This document shows, piece by piece, positions 29,823 to 37,539 of a DNA stretch of 64,000 bases; within the stretch, counting starts at the first letter, position 1; each line of letters opens with the position of its first letter. The translations under genes were made by a program, and so were the position numbers. Where the stretch lies: the NCBI GenBank assembly GCA_019828565.1, contig JAHDYR010000043.1, forward strand, positions 28,512 to 92,511, written 5' to 3'. This stretch comes from Carpediemonas membranifera. Taxonomy: Eukaryota; Fornicata. The notes beneath the pieces are model-generated. The model ran no database searches and was not told the origin of the DNA. It was given only the letters and a program-made list of their open reading frames with translations.

Positions 29823-30655
29823 CCGGATGGATTACAGCATTCCTTGAGTACCGCGACCCACACGAGGACGACACCGATGAGTACCGAGCCTTCCTGGAGG
29901 ACGAGGCCGAGTATAATGCACCAGCCACGGTCGATCGAAAGGGATACTGGATCGAGAAGGCCGCCCCACTCTTTTCCGACTGGACCCCCAGCACCTACTG
30001 TCCACAAATCAGAAGAGGCATAGCAGACAACGCCAACACCACCGGCATGACAGGCGGGTCAGCCCCAGTCACAAGGGAGGACATGATCAGGGCCATCAAG
30101 TCCAGGAACAGCGACATCGCGACGTACCAAGCGACACTATTCGCCGCGATTGCTTACCTGACCGTGAGCCGCGGAGCTGAAATCTTCAACCTGACGAGCG
30201 CTGACATCGTGTTCAAGGCAAACGGGGACGCCCAGCTGCTCCTTGGTCGCACAAAGACGCTTGCAAAGGTCACTAAGTCACTACCCAACACCCTACTAGG
30301 CCCATTCAACCCAGCGCTGGCCCTGAAGAGATGGGTACGAGGCTTGAACCTTCCACCGGACGCCTGCATCTGGCGCGCGATCACATCCTCATCGAAGGTC
30401 AGCCGTAAGACCCCGTGCACAATGCGACGTATGCGAGAGGAGCTACGCACAGTCTTCCACGACAACAGGATTGGCCTACACAGCTTCCGCAAGGGAGCGG
30501 CTTCCGAACTGGCACTAGCAGGCACACCGATAGAGACCTTACTCCAACTCGGAACCTGGGCTAACGGCAACTCTCTCCGGCCTTACATCGGGGAGGCTAT
30601 CCGCAACCACCCTCGTCAAACCCGACAAACTGCAAACACCCTGTTCCCATTCTAA
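29507..30655 (+). CDS. E6 tyrosine recombinase
   Basis: This encodes 382 aa, intact. The ATG at 29507 directly precedes the conserved acidic motif (MADPPTDLNDPDYIPSE), which makes it the most convincing YR start in the window. Catalytic residues: Arg in VSRGAEIFNL (about 220), His/Arg in LHSFRKGA (about 325) and Tyr in RPYIGEAI (about 359). The start overlaps the RT ORF by about 315 nt in the -1 frame. It acts in the nucleus on circular element DNA to integrate it. Confidence 0.93.
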   Translation: MADPPTDLNDPDYIPSELVDLSMLPRRARHYEPRTPTTQGARDMQDSLLSTERRLRIRGPTTPRPSLQAKRDHPLHSSRLQDTFSRILQHPILSHMRRDESKRSVAGWITAFLEYRDPHEDDTDEYRAFLEDEAEYNAPATVDRKGYWIEKAAPLFSDWTPSTYCPQIRRGIADNANTTGMTGGSAPVTREDMIRAIKSRNSDIATYQATLFAAIAYLTVSRGAEIFNLTSADIVFKANGDAQLLLGRTKTLAKVTKSLPNTLLGPFNPALALKRWVRGLNLPPDACIWRAITSSSKVSRKTPCTMRRMREELRTVFHDNRIGLHSFRKGAASELALAGTPIETLLQLGTWANGNSLRPYIGEAIRNHPRQTRQTANTLFPF

Positions 30656-30800
30656 CACCATAAACCATCGCACCGGAGGCCGTCAAGGAGACGCCCGGTC
30701 CAGCCGAAAGCAGCAAGGAGCTGCTGGCACTTGAGGCAGGCATGGAGCCGCCATACTCCACTGTAATTACTCTACTTACCTCAGATCTGCGGACGGTGTT

Positions 30801-30841
30801 CCCCTTTGGGAGTATGAGTTAGGTGGCTAGCCTAGTCTAGC
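30801..30841 (+). repeat. E6 B1 repeat
   Basis: A 41-bp unit, CCCCTTTGGGAGTATGAGTT onward, identical to 30987-31027 and joined to A2. Region 30656-30800, before it, holds no recognisable gene. Confidence 0.95.
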
Positions 30842-30951
30842 GAGTACCACTCGAGCCCATTGGCACCCGGGGTGCTGAGACGCCCGAGAGGGCGCACGGA
30901 AACGTGCAGTTTATGGCATCAGAATTTCGAATGCCCGAAGGCACATCGGGC
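30842..30951 (+). repeat. E6 A2 repeat (110 bp)
   Basis: Second copy of A1. It repeats the gag start but leads into non-coding C sequence (GAATAAATCC then an eight-C run) before B2. Confidence 0.95.
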
Positions 30952-30986
30952 CTAAAGGAGCCCGAGAAGAATAAATCCTTTACCCC

Positions 30987-31027
30987 CCCCTTTGGGAGTA
31001 TGAGTTAGGTGGCTAGCCTAGTCTAGC
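30987..31027 (+). repeat. E6 B2 repeat, right end of element
   Basis: Copy of B1. The next base, 31028, starts the tRNA-Met spacer. Confidence 0.95.
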
Positions 31028-31056
31028 ACCCTCAATCTCAAGATCTAGTAAAAGGA

Positions 31057-31130
31057 TGCCCCCAGTGAGGCTCGAACTCACGACCTATAGCTTATGAGAC
31101 TATCGCTCGTACCGACTGAGCTATAGGGGC
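31057..31130 (-). tRNA. tRNA-Met (anticodon CAT), no intron
   Basis: A 74-nt cloverleaf: acceptor GCCCCTA with TGGGGGC plus discriminator A, D arm GCTC-GAGC, anticodon loop CTCATAA, T arm GTGAG-TTCGAGC-CTCAC. All stems pair. A and B box sequences are normal. The 5' flank is TTTT (31131-31134) and then E7. It is identical to 57330-57403. I cannot tell elongator from initiator with certainty. Confidence 0.97.
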
Positions 31131-31134
31131 TTTT

Positions 31135-31273
31135 GAGACGTCAGCTCCGGCGTGAGATAATGGAGCATGGGCGATGGATCTGCCTGATTCGATTTATTCG
31201 AGCCGAACGAATCGGGATCGAATCAATTACGGCCAGATGGCTGAAGAAACCGAGAACAACACCGGGGACCGCA
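31135..31273 (+). repeat. E7 A1 repeat (139 bp)
   Basis: Matches 34648-34786 without visible differences. It includes the gag start (31237). Confidence 0.95.
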
Positions 31274-31668
31274 CGCCTGAAGCAGAGAAGATCCCAGATC
31301 CGCAGAAGCGCATCAACGAACTAACAGGCGAGTTATTGACGCTTCGAGATTTAATGTCGCTGGAGTGGCGCCACCCGGACTCACTAGCCATGCGTAACGA
31401 GTCCGAATGGCTGCAGATGCTCTACAGGGACATCGTCCTCCACCCGAGCTGGACAACCGAGACGATCAAGCTTCAGCTAATGCTCCGTCATGAGCTTCTC
31501 CTCATTAAGGACATCAATGGCTTTCACTACGCCGACGCAGTCAAGGACTACGTCAGAGCCCGACGTTCCAGGATCCGTGATTCCGAGAGCCTCACCGTCC
31601 TCATCGCAGAGGCCCGCTCCAGTGCCAGAGTCGCCCCCAAGAGCGATAAGCGCCCCAGAAAAAACTAA
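31237..31668 (+). CDS. E7 gag-like ORF1
   Basis: This encodes 143 aa from the ATG in A1. Shorter than the other gag-like proteins, it keeps the order helix (KRINELTGELLTLRDLM), MRNESEWLQMLYRDI, LLLIKDINGFHYADAV and a basic end (SDKRPRKN). The last codons are AGA AAA AAC TAA, so the heptamer A AAA AAC sits directly before the stop, in frame for a -1 ribosomal slip into the RT ORF. Confidence 0.75.
   Translation: MAEETENNTGDRTPEAEKIPDPQKRINELTGELLTLRDLMSLEWRHPDSLAMRNESEWLQMLYRDIVLHPSWTTETIKLQLMLRHELLLIKDINGFHYADAVKDYVRARRSRIRDSESLTVLIAEARSSARVAPKSDKRPRKN
31660..31666 (+). promoter_or_regulatory. Candidate -1 ribosomal frameshift site, AAAAAAC
   Basis: The gag frame reads AGA AAA AAC TAA; slipping back one base gives AAA AAA CTA ATT GTG, which is the open RT frame. 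A AAA AAC is a classical X XXY YYZ slippery heptamer. I did not identify a downstream pseudoknot by eye. Confidence 0.6.
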
Positions 31669-33629
31669 TTGTGCAAGACCATCAATCAACCGAACCACCA
31701 CTCCCCACAACCCGTCGAGCGGGTTCTCTCCGCCACTCAGTGGCCGCGTGGCGGCGCTTGGGAGCGCCATCCGACGTGGTCTCTTGGGTTGGCGACGGCA
31801 TACCCATCGAACTGACACAACAACCGAGCAATCCTCGAATATTCCATCTCCCAGAGAAGGACTTAGCCAAGCTCGATCCGCTGGTGCGCGAAATGCTCTC
31901 ATCGGGTGCCATACACCGCGTCTCATCACCACCGAAGCTCACATGTCCTCTCTTTCCAGTCCCGAAGGGTACAGACAAATGGAGAGCAGTCCACAACCTC
32001 ATACCGCTCAACAAGGTCTCCAAAGAGCGCCGTACGTTCCGCTTGTTCGGTGCCAAGAGAGCAGTTTTAAGCCTTGCGCCAGGAGACATGATGATGTCGC
32101 TAGATCTCCATGCAGGCTACCACCACGTGTCCATTCACCCATCATCGCAGTCCCTCCTAGGCTTTATTCACCGCGGCGTCCACTATCAGTTCACAGTCCT
32201 CCCATTCGGATGGTCCGCGGCGCCATTCTACTTCCAGAAGATCATGATTACCGTAGCGAAGATTATCAAGCGCCATTGCCGCGGTGTAGGAGTTGCCGTC
32301 TATCTGGACGACCTTCTATTCTTCGGGAAGAAGAAGGCCCTTCTGCGCGAGCGCCAGCGCCTCCTGGACATCATGAATCAGCTAGGCTTTATCATCAACC
32401 ACGACAAGTCAGTCCTAGAGCCCACCACAGTCCTGACATACCTCGGCATGCGCATCGACTCAGCTGCTCGGGTCATTTCCCTAGACTCGAAGAAGCGCAG
32501 CAGATACCGCCAATTGGTCGAGAGTGCGCTGATAGAAGGCAATATGAGCAACAAGAGGTGGCAATCCCTCATCGGGAAGCTATCCTTCGCATCTCTGTGC
32601 TTCCCCGACGGCCGCGCATGGCTGAGACCTCTTCAGACAGCCACCGAGACGGAGAAAGGCTTTACGAAAGCCGTCCTCAAGGCCCTATCGTACTGGAAGC
32701 AACTGCTGAGCAGCGAAGATCATCCTCCCCGCTCCTTCGACTCCCTGATCAGCATGTGGGGCGCAAGCCCGGCAATCGACATCCACATCCAGTCGGACGC
32801 CTCAGAAAAGGGCTTAGCTGCCATTATCAGGGACGGCTGCAAGCAGACGATCGTATCCTCCTCCGTCTCCCCCAACAGCCCGCTCCAGAACGAGTCCATT
32901 GCGGTGAAAGAGTTCTTTGCGGCGACGAACGCCGTGGAGACGCTCCTTCCACATCTAACGGACAGGGAGATCACCGTATTCATCGACAACAGCAACGCCT
33001 GCGCCTGGTTGAACAAGCAGGGATCAACGCGAGCCCCGCCGATGATCCAGGACGCTTGTCTCACCCTCTTTTCCCGCTTGGCCGCCTGCCAGATCACACT
33101 GAGAGCCCAGCACGTCAGCGGGCACCTCAATGTCTCCGCAGATGCTCTGTCGAGATACCAGCGACTGGAATGGCGGACACCACGAGGGATCCTCGCTGCC
33201 ATACTGGAGGAGTGGGGCCCTCTCGAGGTCGACGTGACTGGTGGGAGGGACAAGGAGTTACTACTTCCCGGCTTCGTCGAGCGTTCGCTCACGCTGGCCG
33301 AGAGCGGCATGAGCTCGGAGTGGCGCAGCAAGAGAGTCTTCGCAGCACCACCATACGCCCTTCTTCCAGCCGTAGCCAACCGACTGGCCCTCATTCGCGC
33401 CTCACCAGCCTCACATCCGAGGCATACCAAGTCTGCAGTGGTCGTGGTGATGCCCGACGTCCAGTCCGAGGCGGTACGCCGCATCAAGGGCCTCTCCCCC
33501 TTCAAGAGAACGTTCAGGGTCTACGCGGAGGACATGAAGGACTCAGAGCTCCAGAACATCCTCGTGGGGGAAAAGCCGCGGCTCCTCGCCGTCTTCGTGC
33601 CGACGACGCCGCTTTCAACGCAGTACTAG
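31662..33629 (+). CDS. E7 RT-RNase H-methyltransferase-like protein, intact
   Basis: About 655 codons without interruption, in the -1 frame to gag; there is no ATG at its start, in keeping with frameshift expression. RT: RTFRLFGAKRA, SLDLHAGYHHV, LPFGWSAAPFYFQ, VYLDDLLFF (about residue 211, counted from 31671), LTYLGMRID. RNase H: QSDASEKG (about 375), KEFFAATNA, FIDNSNACAWL, SGHLNVSADALSR. C-terminal: WGPLEVDVTGGRDKE, VFAAPPYALLPAVA (about 556), VVVVMPDVQ. The last block resembles the Dam-type N6-adenine methyltransferase domain of DIRS elements, with APPY in place of (D/N)PPY, so methylation activity is doubtful. Confidence 0.9.
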   Translation, partial: KLIVQDHQSTEPPLPTTRRAGSLRHSVAAWRRLGAPSDVVSWVGDGIPIELTQQPSNPRIFHLPEKDLAKLDPLVREMLSSGAIHRVSSPPKLTCPLFPVPKGTDKWRAVHNLIPLNKVSKERRTFRLFGAKRAVLSLAPGDMMMSLDLHAGYHHVSIHPSSQSLLGFIHRGVHYQFTVLPFGWSAAPFYFQKIMITVAKIIKRHCRGVGVAVYLDDLLFFGKKKALLRERQRLLDIMNQLGFIINHDKSVLEPTTVLTYLGMRIDSAARVISLDSKKRSRYRQLVESALIEGNMSNKRWQSLIGKLSFASLCFPDGRAWLRPLQTATETEKGFTKAVLKALSYWKQLLSSEDHPPRSFDSLISMWGASPAIDIHIQSDASEKGLAAIIRDGCKQTIVSSSVSPNSPLQNESIAVKEFFAATNAVETLLPHLTDREITVFIDNSNACAWLNKQGSTRAPPMIQDACLTLFSRLAACQITLRAQHVSGHLNVSADALSRYQRLEWRTPRGILAAILEEWGPLEVDVTGGRDKELLLPGFVERSLTLAESGMSSEWRSKRVFAAPPYALLPAVANRLALIRASPASHPRHTKSAVVVVMPDVQSEAVRRIKGLSPFKRTFRVYAEDMKDSELQNILVGEKPRLLAVFVPTTPLSTQY

Positions 33630-34509
33630 GTCTAGACGAGCTCAAAGGCTACGTGGCAACGACCAGGCGTGACACGGCGGGTGTCGTCTCCCAGTTCCTG
33701 ACCTTCCGAGAGGCCAACCCGGCATCGGACCGCGACACATTCCTGGCGTGGCTCGCTCGCGAGGCTGAGCTAGTAGGCCCAGACCGTCTGGCGCACCGGG
33801 GCTCGCTGGTGGTAAGGTTTGCACCCCTGGTATCAACGTGGGCACCCCCAGCTGCTCAAAAGGCATTCATCACCGAAGCGAAGCGCGCTACAGTCCCCAG
33901 GCCGCAACGCAAGGTCCCAGTGCGGGCTGCACGCATCCACCGCCTGATCCCCAAACTCGCCGGCCGCGACGAGGAGTTCCACCAAGCCTTCTTATTCGGC
34001 GTCGTTGCCTACGCAACAATGTCGAGGCGCAGTGAGATCCTACCCCTCACTCCTCGGGATATCAGGGTGAAAGCAGGACTCGGCGTCTCTATCACCATCG
34101 ACTCCACCAAGACAGGGCTTCGCGCAGTTAAGAAGTTCATCCCGTGGGTCGAAGGCGCGCTCAATCCGGCAGGGATGCTCATGGCTCACCTGCAGCGCTG
34201 GTGCCAGGACAGAGACGCCACCATCTGGAAGTCCCCCAACCTCGATGGGTCGAGGCTGGACCGAGGGCCGTTGCCCCCGCTATGCTCCAAGACAAGCTGA
34301 AGCAGGTCTTTGGAGACCCAGTTGGATCCCATAGCTTCCGTCGCGGGGCCGCAGCGGACGCTGTACTTCGCGGAATGCCCACTCCAGTGGTCATGGCCCT
34401 CGGTACTTGGAAGTCCGAGAGTTCCCTCCAGAGCTACATCGCCGAAGCGGTGCGGCTCGACCAGGAGACAGCTGTGACGAGGTGCGAATGGTTCGCGCAC
34501 CTCGAATAG
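33570..34509 (+). CDS. E7 tyrosine recombinase (one frame break)
   Basis: The frame is open through the end of the RT ORF; the start is unknown, so the coordinate is approximate. Blocks: GYVATTRRDTAGVVSQFL, HRGSLVVRFAPLVSTWAPP, catalytic Arg in MSRRSEILPL (near 34025) and the strand block STKTGLRAVKKF. A five-C run near 34270 appears one base short. The next frame continues AMLQDKLKQVFG with His/Arg in SHSFRRGAAAD (near 34330) and Tyr in LQSYIAEAV (near 34435) to the stop at 34509. Confidence 0.85.
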
Positions 34510-34601
34510 CAGTCGTCTCCTTCCTTTACTCGTACGGGTACGAGTGGTCCATAAAGATTGAATGGTCACCATCGGGATGGTGTAGGCGTGCGGGCGGGAA
34601 G

Positions 34602-34647
34602 CCCCAGGAGAATTCATAAGTGAATGTGAGTGTCTGCCTAGTCAGAC
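34602..34647 (+). repeat. E7 B1 repeat
   Basis: CCCCAGGAGAATTCATAAGTG onward, 46 bp; identical to 35113-35158. It is joined directly to A2. Confidence 0.95.
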
Positions 34648-34786
34648 GAGACGTCAGCTCCGGCGTGAGATAATGGAGCATGGGCGATGGATCTGCCTGA
34701 TTCGATTTATTCGAGCCGAACGAATCGGGATCGAATCAATTACGGCCAGATGGCTGAAGAAACCGAGAACAACACCGGGGACCGCA
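34648..34786 (+). repeat. E7 A2 repeat (139 bp)
   Basis: Copy of A1. It leads into C sequence instead of gag. Confidence 0.95.
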
Positions 34787-34810
34787 AATCGCAAAATCCC
34801 GAAAGCGCTC

Positions 34811-34883
34811 CAGCCGTAGCTCAGATGGTTAGGCCCCCAGCCTGAGAGACGGAGGGTCGCGGGTTCGATTCCAGTTGGGGTCA
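34811..34883 (+). other. tRNA-like sequence with A and B boxes inside E7 C region
   Basis: TAGCTCAGATGG and GGTTCGATTCC match the pol III A and B box consensus at tRNA spacing. The outer 5' and 3' halves do not form a good seven-pair acceptor stem (CAGCCG against TGGGGTC), and the T stem has a mismatch. It looks like a decayed or tRNA-derived element, not a working tRNA. Confidence 0.5.
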
Positions 34884-35112
34884 GACATTCCACAAGCTCA
34901 GTGGAAACAAAACAAAAGGAGCAATAACGCGAGACGTACTCAGGTCCGGCGAGTTAACAGGACGTTGAGGGAAGAGCCGAAGCCAAAGTGGGCTAGGCAA
35001 TGAAGCCATGGAACCCGTGACCCAGGGGTCCTCTTGACACCACGACGTTTTACAGTCCGCGGGACCGCGGGCACAGGGAACATTACGCGACGAATCATGT
35101 AAATGTTCCGCC

Positions 35113-35158
35113 CCCCAGGAGAATTCATAAGTGAATGTGAGTGTCTGCCTAGTCAGAC
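35113..35158 (+). repeat. E7 B2 repeat, right end
   Basis: Copy of B1. From 34884 to 35112, between the tRNA-like segment and B2, nothing recognisable is seen. Confidence 0.95.
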
Positions 35159-35279
35159 GGCAAGGCCAGCGGAGCCAAAACTTCGGCGCGAGAGGTCGAG
35201 GATGATTCGATACGATCTCAAAGACGGGATCGTGCGTCTCATAAGGGCGGTTCAGTTGTTCAAGAGCGAACTGAAACAG

Positions 35280-35777
35280 ATGGGAGACGCCGCCCAAGAG
35301 ATCGCAGAGCTCAAAGCCACCGTTCAACAGCTTCAAGACGCATTTACTGCCGGCGGCAACGTCCGAGAGACAGTAGATCTGCTTCGGCAAGAGACCACCA
35401 TGACTTGGAAGCGTCCTGCTTCATCCACTATGCGCGAAGAGGCGGAGTTCCTCGAGGAGATCTACCGCAGCTTCAAGTTCAATCGAATCAGTGGCTTCGC
35501 CGTACTCGCTCGCATCTTCCTCCGTCACCGAGTCCTATGGGTGAAGGACCGCTACGGCTACCTAGCCGCCTCTGCTGTCTCCACCGCGGGCATGGCCGCC
35601 CTTGCCGAGCGCCACGAGATGAACGAGACGGAGATCGAGACTCTCGTCCTCCGCACCCTGTCCAAGATCCCCCGCCTGACCGAGAAGAACACCAAGCCCG
35701 GCACCGGACATGACGGCGGCAACCGGGGTTTTCACGGGAAGAAGCCGAAGCGCGCCGGCACGAAGAACTCAAACTAA
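35280..35777 (+). CDS. E8 gag-like ORF1
   Basis: 165 aa from the ATG at 35280; an in-frame ATG at 35202 is possible. Coiled-coil (AQEIAELKATVQQLQDAF), then the block TWKRPASSTMREEAEFLEEI, KFNRISGFAVLARIFLRHR, VLWVKDRYGYLAASAV, and a basic end (GKKPKRAGTKN). It shares these blocks with the E9 protein at 56722-57219. No zinc knuckle. Confidence 0.75.
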   Translation: MGDAAQEIAELKATVQQLQDAFTAGGNVRETVDLLRQETTMTWKRPASSTMREEAEFLEEIYRSFKFNRISGFAVLARIFLRHRVLWVKDRYGYLAASAVSTAGMAALAERHEMNETEIETLVLRTLSKIPRLTEKNTKPGTGHDGGNRGFHGKKPKRAGTKNSN

Positions 35778-36787
35778 GTCAAAAGAAACCACCCATCAAG
35801 GATCCTCGCCCCGGTCCACAGGTCCTAACTCCTCATCCAACCACAAATCCCACTACTCCTCAATCTCCTCCCCTGTCACCGACGCCTCCTCCTCCCCCGT
35901 CCACAGCACCTCCTCCCCCGTCAGTTCCACCATTTCCCTGCATCAACAGGCAGTGGCGCCTATGGAGGCACTTGGGCGCGCCATCAGAGGTGGTTACGTG
36001 GCTACGCGAGGGCGTCCCGATATCCCTAAGAGCGCACCCTCGTCATCCGCGCCTACCACCAACTCGCGCCAAGGACCGCAAGGCATTCCGCGACCACCTG
36101 AAAACCCTCCTGAGCCTGGGCGCGGCAAGCCCATGCCGGTCTCCCAGCTTGATCTCACCTATCTTCACTGTGCCGAAGACGCCACCAGAGACGCGTCTGA
36201 TCCACGACCTAAGGGCATTGAACGCAGTGTCAACGGAACATCGAACCTTTCGGCTGAAGGGAGTCAAGCAAGCGATGGCCCAGCTTCGCGAAGGAGACTA
36301 CATGGCACGCTTGGACCTAGTCAAGGGCTACTACCAGTTAGGGGTCAGGGCCTCGGACAGCCCGCTGCTGGGTTTCTTGGTCGACGGGAGACCCTATGCC
36401 TTCAACGTCCTACCCTTCGGCTGGGGCCCAGCGCCATTCTTCTTCCAAAGGGTGATGCTGACAGCAGCGCAGATCGTAGCACGGATGTTCCCAGGCATCA
36501 ACTTGACCATCTATCTCGACGACTGGCTCCTGTCCGGGGACAAGAAGACACTGACCGCTGCGATGCCCGGCATACTACAGCTCCTAGAGAACCTCGGCCT
36601 GGTCATCAACAGGAAGAAATCGCAGCTCTCACCCACGCAGCAGACCGACTTCCTTGGCTTCGTCATGGACTCTGGCCGGCGGGGGATCGCTCTGCAGGAC
36701 AGCAAGCGGCAGAAGTACCTCTCACGAGTCAGGGAGGCCTTGGCATCGGGGGCCTTCCTTCGGAGGGTGACGCTCGGCATTACGTAA
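35777..36787 (+). pseudogene. E8 reverse transcriptase, 3'-truncated
   Basis: Open in the -1 frame from the gag stop. A proline-rich linker (TPPPPPSTAPPPPSVPP) leads to FPCINRQWRLWRHLGA, then GVPISLRAHPRHP, ETRLIHDLRALNAVS, RLDLVKGYYQLGV, LPFGWGPAPFFFQ and IYLDDWLLSG (near 36510), then FLGFVMDSGRRG. Homology ends at EALASG (36758), and a few unrelated codons follow to 36787. It is very similar to the E9 RT. Confidence 0.9.
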
Positions 36788-36942
36788 GGTCGAGCGAGGT
36801 AATTTACTCCGGCTTACACAGAGATAGACCCGGGACGATGCGAGAACGCGACACAATAAATTACCTACCCCCCCCCTGTGGGAATGGACGGAGTCTACCG
36901 GATCGTCAGCCTGTCTGACTGGCAAGGCCAGCGGAGGCATTA

Positions 36943-37539
36943 ATGGGTATCAGCCCGCAAGGACTGAAGCGTATGGCACGCGCATACGACCGCGTGACAT
37001 CCCTGACCGCGTTCGCAGAGGCTCTCACAAGAACACGAAGGCTCTGCAAGTCCGCGATAGACGAGTACGACGCAGTCCACAGGAGGCGACAGCCGGCCCC
37101 GCAAGCGGCGTGCTGGAAACGGGGAGATTTATGCTTCGTCATACCCCCACGAAAGCCGAAGAAGCTGGCCCCTTTCTTACGAGGGCCGTTAAAGCTCACT
37201 GGGCCGGGTGAGAGCCCCAACACGTATCTCTTGAAGGACCTCGTCTCCGGGAGCGTGACGCTCATTCACCAGGAGCGGATGATCGCTGCCAAGGGCATAG
37301 ACGACCAGACGGCGCTTGCCATGGCTGCCACGGACCACGACGAGTACGAGGTCGAGGCCATCGTGGACCACGATCTGTCGTCGAAGCCACCGCAAATCCT
37401 TATCCGATGGAAGGGCTTTGAGCCCTCCGAGGACTCGTGGGAGCCGCTAAACGCGGCTAACCGCCAGCTCCGAGTGATCGACGAGTACCTCGCATCGCTA
37501 CCAGCAGAGGAGCGAAGGAAGCTGAGCAAGAAGCTCTGA
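36943..37539 (+). pseudogene. G3: integrase C-terminus and chromodomain of a Ty3/gypsy chromovirus
   Basis: 198 aa. Helical start (LKRMARAYDRVTSL), the integrase C-terminal barrel (WKRGDLCFVIPPRKPKKLAPFLRGPLKLTG, ending in LIHQERMI), and a chromodomain: DEYEVEAIVDHDLSSKPPQI, LIRWKGFEPSEDSWEPL with its aromatic residues, then a closing helix. The catalytic integrase core, RT and gag are absent, so it is a 3' remnant. The chromodomain would steer integration to modified histones. It is a different family from G1 and G2. Confidence 0.85.

Larger units (their letters stand above)
25719..31027 (+). mobile_element. E6: YR retroelement, exact ends known from the empty site
   Basis: A1 25719-25828, gag, RT (with L-C nested), YR, B1 30801-30841, A2 30842-30951, B2 30987-31027. 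The paralogous locus at 57432/57433 is the uninterrupted site: the flanks CGACTGCT (to 25718) and ACCCTCAATC (from 31028) are contiguous there. Insertion added no duplicated bases and removed none, as expected for a tyrosine recombinase. Confidence 0.95.
31135..35158 (+). mobile_element. E7: YR retroelement, most intact of the set
   Basis: A1 31135-31273, gag, RT-RNase H-MT-like ORF (uninterrupted), YR (one frame break), B1 34602-34647, A2 34648-34786, C with a tRNA-like segment, B2 35113-35158. Its 5' end lies four bases from the 5' end of tRNA-Met, pointing away from it. E8 begins at the next base. Confidence 0.93.
35159..36925 (+). mobile_element. E8: YR-type retroelement, truncated in RT
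   Basis: Gag-like ORF and RT related to E9 but not to E1-E6. RT stops at 36787, and the RNase H, MT-like and YR parts are missing. The end has ACAATAAATTACC, a C run and TGTGGGA (36856-36885), then GGAGTCTACCGG, like the B2 ends of E9 and E10. GGCAAGGCCAGCGGAG occurs at both boundaries (35159 and 36923). Confidence 0.75.

Noticed and set aside
31490-34300. A 936-codon open frame over the E7 RT gene
   Set aside because: Its first two thirds are the antiphase shadow of the RT ORF (low-complexity Arg/Ser/Pro). Only the last part, from about 33570, is the tyrosine recombinase.
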